NCBI GenBank assembly: GCA_027296925.1 | Contig: JAPUIP010000291.1 | Location: 1-13,276 of the forward strand | Length of the DNA stretch: 13,276 nucleotides | Origin: Candidatus Poribacteria bacterium | GTDB taxonomy: Bacteria > Poribacteria > WGA-4E > PCPOR2b | Reading direction: 5' to 3' | In this document: one piece after another, positions 1-5,969 of the stretch | How positions within the stretch are numbered: the stretch's first letter is position 1 | Layout of the letters: every line of letters begins with the position of its first letter | Made by a program: the position numbers and the translations under genes | Notes under the pieces: generated by a model | Database searches by the model: none | The model's input: only the letters and a program-made list of their open reading frames with translations | Told to the model about the DNA's origin: nothing

Positions 1-426
1 GTTCTCGATGCCGATGGTGATGCCATGTTTCTCGGCGGCGGCGATGTGAGGCTTCAGCGCTTCGGCAAAATCGGCGACCGCCGCACGCAGCTCATCGCCC
101 GCTAAATCCTTGGGTCCCTTACTGCCGCACACGATGAGAAAAGCCCCAAATTCGTGGGCGAATTGCATTTCTTCCTCCAGGCCGAAGGGCCCCAACTCGA
201 AACGGGTCGATATCCCGAGTCCTACCCCGTGAGTGTGAAGTAGTTCCGCAAACGCCTCATGCCCCATGGACTCGACCTGCTCCCTCTGGTTACCGTGGAC
301 CCGCGGCCAGATATCGATATGCTCACTCCCGATTTTCTTCACTTCGGGCACAATCTCGGCCAAGGGCATCTCCCCGTACATACACGAAGCCAGGATATAG
401 CTGAGTTCAAACGGTCCTTCATTCAT
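1..426 (-). CDS. Sugar phosphate isomerase/epimerase (AP-endonuclease-2-like TIM barrel), C-terminus beyond window
   Basis: Partial gene: the first 142 codons are visible and the rest lies beyond base 1. The protein starts MNEGPFELSYILASCMYG and has the alternating strand/helix pattern of the xylose-isomerase-like TIM barrel. It shows an early 'HIDIWPRVHG' strand, a 'FLIVCGSKGP' strand, and at the edge 'GITIGIEN', whose Glu (residue 141) is the usual first metal ligand of this family. Start choice: the ATG at 426-424 follows GGAGG at about 440-436 with good spacing. That signal lies inside the upstream oxidoreductase gene, and the two genes overlap by 8 nt, so coupled translation is likely. 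Family members isomerise or epimerise keto-sugars, inosose or hydroxypyruvate. The pairing with a Gfo/Idh/MocA enzyme suggests one polyol/sugar pathway; the substrate is unknown. Cytoplasmic: no signal peptide. Confidence 0.88.
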   Translation of the reverse strand, partial: MNEGPFELSYILASCMYGEMPLAEIVPEVKKIGSEHIDIWPRVHGNQREQVESMGHEAFAELLHTHGVGLGISTRFELGPFGLEEEMQFAHEFGAFLIVCGSKGPKDLAGDELRAAVADFAEALKPHIAAAEKHGITIGIEN

Positions 427-1447
427 AGCTATCCACCTCCACAGATTCTCCGCTCCTACCGGACTCATACGCTGCCAAGACGATAGCCAGGACATGGCGT
501 CCATCGGCGGCCGATACCGGAACCGCTCCATCGTTTTCCACCGCATCCACGAAGTGTCGCACCACTACCGGAAAGCCAAGCTCGTCCGGTCCCTCCGCGT
601 CCACCGGCGGCTGCGTCCACTCCCCGGTCTCCTTGCGCCACACCGACACCGGCGCCTCACTCCCGCCAAAACGAATCTGCCCCGCGGTGCCCATAATCTC
701 GTTCACACTCACCGCTCCCGCCAGGGCCGACCAGCCCACTTGTAGCGAGGTGGTCGCTCCGCTGGCGTGCTCAATCAAAACCAGCGCGGTGTCTTCTACT
801 TCGATATCCTGCACGTGGCGACCGATCCGCGCGAAGACACGTACCGCCGGCGAACTGACATAGTCAAGAGCGGTGTAGACCTGGTGGTAACCGTTGTCAA
901 TGAGAGGCCCTCCACCCCCGGCTTCGGCCTCGGTGCGCCACTGCTGATCCACTCCGCGGCCCACCACATGGGAACGGCTAAAACCCTCAGAGCGCACCAA
1001 AAACACACTGCCGATCGCGCCCGCCCGTATCTGTTCCATTGCTGCCTGGTGCGCCGCTGAAAAGAGTTGGTTATGCCCCACCGTCAGCTTGCGACCGGTT
1101 TTTTCGGCCACGGCGATCATCCGATCTACTTCTTCCAAACGGGTGGCTATCGGTTTTTCCAGGAACACATGGGCCCCGGCCCCCATCGCGGCAATCGCCT
1201 GGGGTTCATGCAAATGATGGGGCGTGCAGATGTGGACCAAGTCCAACTCCTCGATGGCAAGCATCCTCTCCCAATCGCTATAAAGGTGCTCAGATGCAAC
1301 CCCAAGCTTATCTCCCATCAGCTCAGTGCGCTCCGGCGCCAAATCTGCCAGCGCTGCAATCGTCACGCGATCGCTCAAACTTGCCAGCACCGGCCCGTGC
1401 CGCCGCTCGGTGATTCCACCACAACCGATAACGCCTGCTCTCAACAT
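419..1447 (-). CDS. Gfo/Idh/MocA family NAD(P)-dependent oxidoreductase
   Basis: 342 residues, a typical length for the family. The N-terminal Rossmann fold has 'GVIGCGGITERRH' (residues 5-17) and the acid ending strand 2 at Asp35. 'EKP' (97-99) supplies the conserved Lys. The C-terminal catalytic/dimer domain has 'GGGGPLIDNGYHQVY' (177-191), which matches the family GGGxLxDxGxHxxD motif apart from its last Asp, so the active site looks intact. Family enzymes oxidise or reduce C-OH groups of sugars and inositols with NAD(P). The ATG at 1447 is preceded by GAGGAGG at about 1461-1455 with ideal spacing. It is the first gene of a two-gene unit with the downstream isomerase (8-nt overlap). A possible promoter lies about 75 nt upstream. 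The substrate cannot be inferred. Confidence 0.93.
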   Translation of the reverse strand: MLRAGVIGCGGITERRHGPVLASLSDRVTIAALADLAPERTELMGDKLGVASEHLYSDWERMLAIEELDLVHICTPHHLHEPQAIAAMGAGAHVFLEKPIATRLEEVDRMIAVAEKTGRKLTVGHNQLFSAAHQAAMEQIRAGAIGSVFLVRSEGFSRSHVVGRGVDQQWRTEAEAGGGGPLIDNGYHQVYTALDYVSSPAVRVFARIGRHVQDIEVEDTALVLIEHASGATTSLQVGWSALAGAVSVNEIMGTAGQIRFGGSEAPVSVWRKETGEWTQPPVDAEGPDELGFPVVVRHFVDAVENDGAVPVSAADGRHVLAIVLAAYESGRSGESVEVDSYE

Positions 1448-1520
1448 GAATCGTCCTCCTCAATTGAGTTCACCAATGCTACTCGTACCCGTGAATGATC
1501 TTTAGACTCTTCAAAGTTAC

Positions 1521-1551
1521 AGAATACGGGTCAGATCCTACCAACGGTCAA
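1521..1551 (-). promoter_or_regulatory. Weak candidate sigma70 promoter for the left oxidoreductase/isomerase pair
   Basis: On the minus strand TTGACC (1551-1546) and TATTCT (1526-1521) are separated by 19 nt, about 75 nt upstream of the oxidoreductase start. The spacing is wider than optimal and the -10 matches only moderately, so this is a tentative call. Confidence 0.28.
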
Positions 1552-1591
1552 ACGCATTTCCCACTCCCGCACTTGCGCCGGCTGCTTACGT

Positions 1592-1774
1592 TCACCAACC
1601 GGCGATGAAGTCCTCAACATTGAAATCCGCAGGCATTTCGGTGTAGAGCGTTCGGAGAGGGCGAGAATGGAAGTTCGGCATACCTTCCTCCGCATTCGAT
1701 TTCAGTTCGGTAAAAAGCTTTGCATAATTATTTTCTCCTGAATCATATGTGACGGGTACGGGTTCCGCATTCAC
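1592..1774 (-). CDS. Small ORF of unknown function (60 codons from GTG, or 44 codons from an internal ATG after a -1 shift)
   Basis: I do not recognise this protein. Read from GTG 1774 it gives 60 residues ending 'MPADFNVEDFIAGW'; it is acidic, has no Cys and no membrane segment. A consensus promoter (1797-1824) ends just upstream, which argues for real expression. The start is uncertain. GTG 1774 has only a modest GAGG at 1788-1785. The best Shine-Dalgarno in the leader, AGGAG at 1739-1735, lies 9 nt before ATG 1725, which is in a different frame and reads only MQSFLPN then stop. The string CTTTTTA (1717-1711) sits in that short frame; a -1 slip there, or one extra T, joins it to the long frame as a 44-residue protein. 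So it may be an intact GTG-start gene, a frameshifted gene, or a leader with recoding. A hairpin-capable CGCCGG/CCGGCG pair (1576-1581, 1599-1604) overlaps the stop. Confidence 0.42.
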   Translation of the reverse strand: MNAEPVPVTYDSGENNYAKLFTELKSNAEEGMPNFHSRPLRTLYTEMPADFNVEDFIAGW

Positions 1775-1796
1775 TGTATTCCATCCTCACAACCGA

Positions 1797-1824
1797 ATTA
1801 TATCCATTTCCTCATTTGTGTCAA
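1797..1824 (-). promoter_or_regulatory. Consensus sigma70 promoter driving the small leftward ORF
   Basis: Minus strand: perfect -35 TTGACA (1824-1819), 16-nt spacer, perfect -10 TATAAT (1802-1797). The expected transcription start is near 1790, about 16 nt before GTG 1774. This is the closest match to consensus in the window. The -10 lies in an 11-mer, ATGGATATAAT, that recurs at 1880-1870. Confidence 0.68.
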
Positions 1825-1869
1825 TAGAAAAAGACATCTTACCGGTGCTTCATTGATTAACCCATTTCC

Positions 1870-1896
1870 ATTATATCCATAGCCACTTGGTCTCAA
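1870..1896 (-). promoter_or_regulatory. Second, upstream leftward promoter candidate in tandem
   Basis: Minus strand: TTGAGA (1896-1891) and TATAAT (1875-1870) with a short 15-nt spacer. The same 11-mer ATGGATATAAT covers this -10 and the downstream one, so it is a direct repeat offset by 73 bp (plus strand 1797-1807 and 1870-1880). It could be a second start site or a duplicated protein-binding site. Confidence 0.33.
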
Positions 1897-1905
1897 CGAA
1901 AGCTG

Positions 1906-1935
1906 TTGACTTATCGGCCGGTCTTTTGCTAAACT
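1906..1935 (+). promoter_or_regulatory. Rightward sigma70 promoter candidate, divergent from the leftward pair
   Basis: Plus strand TTGACT (1906-1911), 18-nt spacer, TAAACT (1930-1935). The predicted start near 1942 would give a leader of about 200 nt before the 25-codon ORF at 2145. The -10 match is partial (4 of 6), so confidence is moderate. Confidence 0.42.
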
Positions 1936-1985
1936 ACACCTCAAATCATCTGACTCGATGTGACGGGAAAAAGCGGGAAAGCCAC

Positions 1986-2048
1986 ATCAACACCGGCAAA
2001 ATCGCGTAACCCCTTGTGTTGATAGGGTTTTGGGTCTTTATTGCCGGT
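1986..2048 (+). promoter_or_regulatory. Two overlapping inverted repeats in the rightward leader
   Basis: ATCAACAC (1986-1993) pairs perfectly with GTGTTGAT (2016-2023). ACCGGCAA (1992-1999) pairs perfectly with TTGCCGGT (2041-2048). The left arms share two bases and the pairs interleave, so in RNA they form either alternative hairpins or a pseudoknot-like fold. They lie between the candidate promoter at 1906-1935 and the ribosome binding site at 2129. I recognise no known riboswitch family. Confidence 0.3.
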
Positions 2049-2144
2049 ACTCGTATACTATCTCCCTCGATGTTTGATGACATCGGCGCCGCTTTCCGGT
2101 CGGGTACGCGATGCTCAAGCAGATAAACTAAGGAGTTTGAAGCG

Positions 2145-2222
2145 ATGGCGGACAAAATTGGGGCAATTTTCCGTCCGCAAGCCCCACTACACCCTGAAGA
2201 TGGAACGGTTATTGATTGGTAG
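2145..2222 (+). CDS. 25-codon ORF with good ribosome binding site, unknown function
   Basis: ATG 2145 follows TAAGGAG (2129-2135) with 9-nt spacing and reads 25 residues (starts MADKIGAIFRPQAPLHPEDG, ends TVIDW) to TAG at 2220. It has no Cys and no membrane segment. It lies downstream of a candidate promoter and leader hairpins and upstream of a decayed radical SAM gene on the same strand. It could be a real small peptide, a leader peptide, or the surviving N-terminus of the broken gene downstream, although it does not look like a radical SAM N-terminus. Without conservation data this remains speculative. Confidence 0.33.
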   Translation: MADKIGAIFRPQAPLHPEDGTVIDW

Positions 2223-2269
2223 GGCGGCCGTGAACTAATTTTCATTTTCCATGCGCCAGGTCTGAAACC

Positions 2270-2305
2270 TTCGCCTTTTAGGCGAACAGCTTCCGGCGTT
2301 TTTTT
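2270..2305 (+). terminator. Hairpin followed by a T-run, possible weak terminator after the 25-codon ORF
   Basis: TTCGCC (2270-2275), a TTTTA loop and GGCGAA (2281-2286) form a perfect 6-bp hairpin. Seven T residues follow at 2299-2305, but a 12-nt gap separates stem and T-run. A second GGCG (2295-2298) directly before the T-run could pair with the same CGCC, though only over 4 bp. Not a textbook terminator. Confidence 0.22.
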
Positions 2306-2491
2306 CCTCTGACGCGTGGTGTCTGACAGCGAGCCGACACCCCCGCCGGGGCCAAAGACGCGTGATACGGCTGATGGCCGCCGACCCGATCCCCCGCGGC
2401 AATGCCTCATCTTTAGCAGGCATGCTGCCTGAGAATGACTTTCAGTCCTAACCTGACCGAACCCACCGACTTTGAGTTGGTGGTCGTTTAG

Positions 2492-2992
2492 TTCCTGTAT
2501 CATCTGTCAAAACGGGCGCCTTTTGACATTAAGACGACTGCCGCCCCACACTATCGACGGGTTGTGTTGCAACATCGTGCCGCTGAACGTCGTGCGGGAA
2601 ACGAAAAGGCGAAAGGAAGGAAGTTCTTCCAACCCGGCTTTTCAATCGGCAAGGAAATCGGGCGGGTCCCAAGGGGCGTTAATGACGGAAATGGATTCGT
2701 TTTCATTTCGCATACCGGCGACGTGTTCCCCAGTGGATTTTTACCGATCTCCGCCGGTAACGTTCGTAAACAATCCCTTGTTGAAACCTACCGCCACGCA
2801 CCTTTATTCACGGATCTCCGGAATCCAGATAAGCTGACAGGCAAATGTGGGCGGTGTGAATTTCGCCGAATCTGTGGGGGTTCGCGTGCACGCGCCTATG
2901 CGGTTCATGGCGACTATTTGGCTTCGGATCCGTCGTGCGTTTATCAACCTCAAGATCGAGAAAGTAAACGGCATGTTTCAAGTATGTGTTAG
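2492..2992 (+). pseudogene. C-terminal remnant of a TIGR04053-like radical SAM/SPASM protein
   Basis: Uninterrupted frame from just after a TAG at 2489-2491 to TAG 2990-2992, about 166 residues. It contains 'APFDIKTTAAPHYRRVVLQ' near 2519, then 'DGNGFVFISHTGDVFPSGF', 'LVETYRHAPLF', and a C-terminal SPASM block 'GKCGRCEFRRICGGSRARA' with Cys codons at 2846, 2855, 2873 and 2936 (CX2CX5CX20C). From memory of the family these are the conserved C-terminal segments of TIGR04053-type radical SAM proteins (about 350-400 residues). The N-terminal half with the CX3CX2C cluster motif is absent: no such motif was found in the 500 bp upstream. Weak family-like traces may continue upstream of the TAG ('MLPENDF' in frame 1 at 2422, 'LTEPTDFELVVV' in frame 2), which would imply a frameshift plus the nonsense codon. 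An isolated start such as GTG 2564 would give a SPASM-only protein without catalysis. Confidence 0.78.
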
Positions 2993-3043
2993 TCTGGAAG
3001 TCCGCCATAAATTGCGGGCATTTGTTGTGTTGGAGCAACGGGC

Positions 3044-5011
3044 TCAGTCCACCGGGCGCCAGCGGATCGACTGTAGGCGTGGCATGTACTTGAAGCCTTC
3101 CGACGTCGGCGGCCCTTCGCTGCCCCAATTGCGTTCCGATCGCTCACCGACGACCGTCAGGATCATGCCCGGCTTTCCCTCGCCCAGATGAGGTGGGAGG
3201 ACGCAACTACCGGAGTAGCCGGGGTAGGCGGGCGTCGCGGTCATGTAGTACAGCTCGTCGTGCCACGTCTGTCCTTCGTCAGAACTCACCTTGGCACGTT
3301 CGCCGCCGCGATAGGTTGGGCCGCGGTGCGTATAGAGAAAGACCACTCGCCCGTCGGGAAGTTGGACGGCCCCCCCGTGCATTTCTTCGAGCAAGAACGT
3401 CGCCGGCCGCTGACTGTGCCATGTCCTGCCGCCATCGTCCGATTCGGCCAACGTCATGCGCTTGGTGTACGAAGCCAGTCCGCGGATACCAAAAGCGCGC
3501 TGCCACAAGCGCCACGGTCCTTCGTTACGAAACGCCCGTTGGAAGTCGTCGACCGGCACCATTGGATTATTGCGACAGAAAGCAAGTAAACGCCCGGACT
3601 GCAATTCAAGAATCTGCGGCTCGCCGCCGGGGCAGATTGGCGCCCCGGCCGACCATGTCAACCCGCCGTCCGTCGAGCGAAATGCATGCACGGTGAGGGG
3701 CCCCGCCGCCGCCTGTACGCCAATGCCGATCGGGACGATTAGCGATCCGTCGCGCAACTGCTCGATCGTTCCCTTCTGCGAATCCTTGGCCTGTGCGATG
3801 CAGCCGAGTGCCTGCCATGTCTGCCCGTGATCAGTCGATCGATACACGACCATGTCCGCGTCTTCCGATTCGATGGCCAGGAACGTACCGTCGCGTAGCA
3901 CGGCGTTGACGATTCTGGTCACCTGCAAATCGTCCCACGTTCGCCCACCGTCATGCGTGCGCATCACGGTGTGACCATCGCTTGTCTGCACATGAATGGC
4001 GTCGTCGTCCGTGACTATCAACGTTGGCCCCGGATCCGAGTACCAGTTCCGATCGTTCGTCCACGGCAGCACACTCCGTTCGGCGGGCAGCTCATGCACC
4101 GCACTGTGCCGCGTGTAAAGCACAGCCTGGTATGTTTCCTCGAAAACTGGGTAGTTGACGAAGATGTAGTCTTCCGGGCTGATCTGCTCTCCATCACCGC
4201 CGAAAAGCCGGGCGCGAAACTCACCAACGAACGGGAAGTCCAGCGAAAGCTTGCGTTCACTGCGCCCAGGCGTAACCGGGGCACTGAGCGTATGGTTGAA
4301 TATTTCCCGGTCACCGACCAGCTCGCTTATCTTCAACGTAATCGGCTCGTTGCGCGCCTCGGTTGCGTGGTTGTAGGTCGTCAGGTAGAGCTCAAGCGGC
4401 CCGCCATGCAAGTGAGTCAGCCGCTGCCGCCGCCCCGCAATCGCCGCCTCCACCACCCGCCGCGTTTTGAAATCCGTCGCCCGCGGTCCCTGCTCCAACT
4501 GCGCCGCGTCAAACCAAACGACCGCCCCCACATTGTCAGCCGTGATTTTCAAATCAACGACGGCGCGATCCTCAAGCTCGTCCGTGCAGCACGTGAAAGT
4601 GTATCGCTGCCAGTCGGTCGACAGCGGTGTGGGGTGGCTGAGTGAGTCGGCCTTCTGTGTATAGTCCACCGGCCGCGTCCACAACCCGATCTCCAGCTTC
4701 GCGGATGGGGCATCGCTTTTCGCATAAACCGAAATGGTATGCGGTGTGCATGGAAGCACACTCACCAACGGGGACGTCAAATGCCCGACCGGACCGCTAT
4801 CATTTTCTTCCGTTTCAATGCGAGCCGCACGCTCACCGTCTACCGCATCGTCGACGACCTCGCTGCGCGGCGTCACCTTCGCATACTGGCCGGTTGCCTG
4901 CAGTTTTATCGTCAGTGGATTCTGCGTGTCCGCCCAGTTCGTCGGCACGTTGTCACCGAAGTCGAGTTCGAAGCTAGCGTTGGGCAGCAGATTATTCGAG
5001 GTCGTTGCCAT
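3044..5011 (-). CDS. CBM_4_9-like module plus Asp-box (BNR) sialidase-like beta-propeller protein
   Basis: 655 residues. Residues about 6-180 resemble a carbohydrate-binding CBM_4_9 domain, starting 'NNLLPNASFELDFG' and ending 'VVWFDAAQLEQGP'. Residues 185-295 form a linker/beta domain ('ELYLTTYNHATEARNEP'). Residues about 300-655 are a propeller with five Asp-boxes (S/T-x-D-x-G-x-T-W): 352-359, 392-399, 446-453, 524-531 and 576-583. 'GGEPQILELQSGRLLAFCRN' (462-481) resembles the sialidase Glu/Arg region, but no FRIP-type motif is seen, so sialidase activity itself is not assured. The ATG at 5011 follows AAGGAGG with 7-nt spacing. No signal peptide is visible, which is odd for a protein with a carbohydrate-binding module. 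A near-consensus promoter lies at 5041-5069. It is a single-gene unit divergent from the 5305 gene. The likely role is binding and perhaps hydrolysing a glycan; the substrate is unknown. Confidence 0.88.
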   Translation of the reverse strand: MATTSNNLLPNASFELDFGDNVPTNWADTQNPLTIKLQATGQYAKVTPRSEVVDDAVDGERAARIETEENDSGPVGHLTSPLVSVLPCTPHTISVYAKSDAPSAKLEIGLWTRPVDYTQKADSLSHPTPLSTDWQRYTFTCCTDELEDRAVVDLKITADNVGAVVWFDAAQLEQGPRATDFKTRRVVEAAIAGRRQRLTHLHGGPLELYLTTYNHATEARNEPITLKISELVGDREIFNHTLSAPVTPGRSERKLSLDFPFVGEFRARLFGGDGEQISPEDYIFVNYPVFEETYQAVLYTRHSAVHELPAERSVLPWTNDRNWYSDPGPTLIVTDDDAIHVQTSDGHTVMRTHDGGRTWDDLQVTRIVNAVLRDGTFLAIESEDADMVVYRSTDHGQTWQALGCIAQAKDSQKGTIEQLRDGSLIVPIGIGVQAAAGPLTVHAFRSTDGGLTWSAGAPICPGGEPQILELQSGRLLAFCRNNPMVPVDDFQRAFRNEGPWRLWQRAFGIRGLASYTKRMTLAESDDGGRTWHSQRPATFLLEEMHGGAVQLPDGRVVFLYTHRGPTYRGGERAKVSSDEGQTWHDELYYMTATPAYPGYSGSCVLPPHLGEGKPGMILTVVGERSERNWGSEGPPTSEGFKYMPRLQSIRWRPVD

Positions 5012-5040
5012 TTTGAAGCCTCCTTTTTGGTACAGACGAA

Positions 5041-5069
5041 ATTATACGCCATCGCCGGTCCATTCTCAA
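5041..5069 (-). promoter_or_regulatory. Strong sigma70 promoter for the CBM/sialidase-like gene
   Basis: Minus strand: -35 TTGAGA (5069-5064), exactly 17-nt spacer, perfect -10 TATAAT (5046-5041). The predicted transcription start is near 5034, leaving a leader of about 23 nt that contains the AAGGAGG ribosome binding site. Confidence 0.7.
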
Positions 5070-5123
5070 GCGCAAAATGCCTCTCTGTCTTTGGCAGGGG
5101 TGGTTTTTGCGCTCACTTTGATG

Positions 5124-5152
5124 TTGACAGATTGTTCAATATCGATTACCAT
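5124..5152 (+). promoter_or_regulatory. Candidate sigma70 promoter for the phosphatase-like lipoprotein and downstream genes
   Basis: Plus strand: perfect -35 TTGACA (5124-5129), 17-nt spacer, -10 TACCAT (5147-5152, 4 of 6). It would give a leader of about 145 nt before ATG 5305. The 293-bp divergent gap 5012-5304 thus holds back-to-back promoters for both flanking genes; nothing else was recognised in it. Confidence 0.5.
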
Positions 5153-5304
5153 ATTAAACTAATGATGCGAATTTGGAACCATAGATGCAGTCATAGCAAC
5201 GATTCATTTTTAGCACGGTTGAGAATGCGAATTCTTCAGACTTGGCGGCGATAGCATCCTCACGCCCTAGCACCAAAGGTTATTAAACAGAGTGGGAGTC
5301 GGCA

Positions 5305-5886
5305 ATGATGAAAAGGTCTTTCGTGAATTTTGCCGTTGTGAGTCTTGTGATGGTTGGATTCCTGATAACGGGATGCACTAACAAGACCAATTCTACGGAG
5401 AAGACGGAAGCAATCCGTTCGATAGCAGCTCTCGAAACAGTCACGCTTGGGAACACGCCCAACGTCCATAAATTCGGAAACATCTACTTCGCAGGTCAGC
5501 CGAGCAATGCGGATTTTGCTGAGGTAAAAAAGGCAGGTGTGAAAACCGTTATCAATCTGCGCATGCCCAAGGAGCTTTCATTTGACGAGAAGCGGGTAGT
5601 GGAAGATCTTGGCATGTCCTATCATAATATCGGCTTCCGGGCACCGGACACATTAACCGATCAACGCTTCGGTGAACTCCGCAGCCTGTTGAGCGAATCG
5701 GAAAATCAGCCTATCCTTCTCCATTGTGGCTCGGCAAACCGTGTGGGAGCAATCTGGCTCGCTTATCGGGTGCTGGAGGGCGGGCTCAGTGACGAAGCGG
5801 CGTTGGCTGAGGCGAAAACCATTGGGTTGAGAAGCAAAGAGTTGGAAGATAAAGCGAAGGATTATATCGAACGTCACAAGCAATGA
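5305..5886 (+). CDS. Lipoprotein with CX4R tyrosine-phosphatase-like (DSP-PTPase-like) domain
   Basis: 193 residues. The N-terminus MMKRSFVNFAVV, a hydrophobic stretch and 'FLITGC' (19-24) form a lipoprotein signal with lipid-anchored Cys24. The mature domain runs 'NIYFAGQPSNADFAEVKKAG' (59-78), 'VKTVINLR' (79-86), then the P-loop 'LLHCGSANRVGAIW' (138-151). The nucleophile Cys141 and Arg146 are separated by four residues, not the five of classical HCX5R phosphatases. The same short loop is familiar in the BLH-phosphatase (DUF442) and fused DSP-PTPase/NAD-kinase-like groups. It probably dephosphorylates an unknown substrate on the outer face of the inner membrane or in the periplasm. A GGGAG site 6 nt before ATG 5305 supports the start; ATG 5308 is an alternative. 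It is first in a plus-strand run with DUF6807 and oxidoreductase genes after an 83-nt gap; a functional link is unproven. Confidence 0.85.
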   Translation: MMKRSFVNFAVVSLVMVGFLITGCTNKTNSTEKTEAIRSIAALETVTLGNTPNVHKFGNIYFAGQPSNADFAEVKKAGVKTVINLRMPKELSFDEKRVVEDLGMSYHNIGFRAPDTLTDQRFGELRSLLSESENQPILLHCGSANRVGAIWLAYRVLEGGLSDEAALAEAKTIGLRSKELEDKAKDYIERHKQ

Positions 5887-5969
5887 GATAACGGTCTTTC
5901 GCCATCCGTCGGCAATCCAGGCGTTCAGTTGAAGCCTTCGTTCATACCCGAAAAACGGAGATCTGTGTG

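Noticed and set aside
1946..2503. 185-codon minus-strand frame across the gene-poor region
   Set aside because: Antisense to the leader and the radical SAM remnant; composition is not protein-like and no good ribosome binding site was seen.
3953..4645. 230-codon plus-strand frame
   Set aside because: Lies wholly antisense to the well-supported Asp-box protein; a shadow frame.
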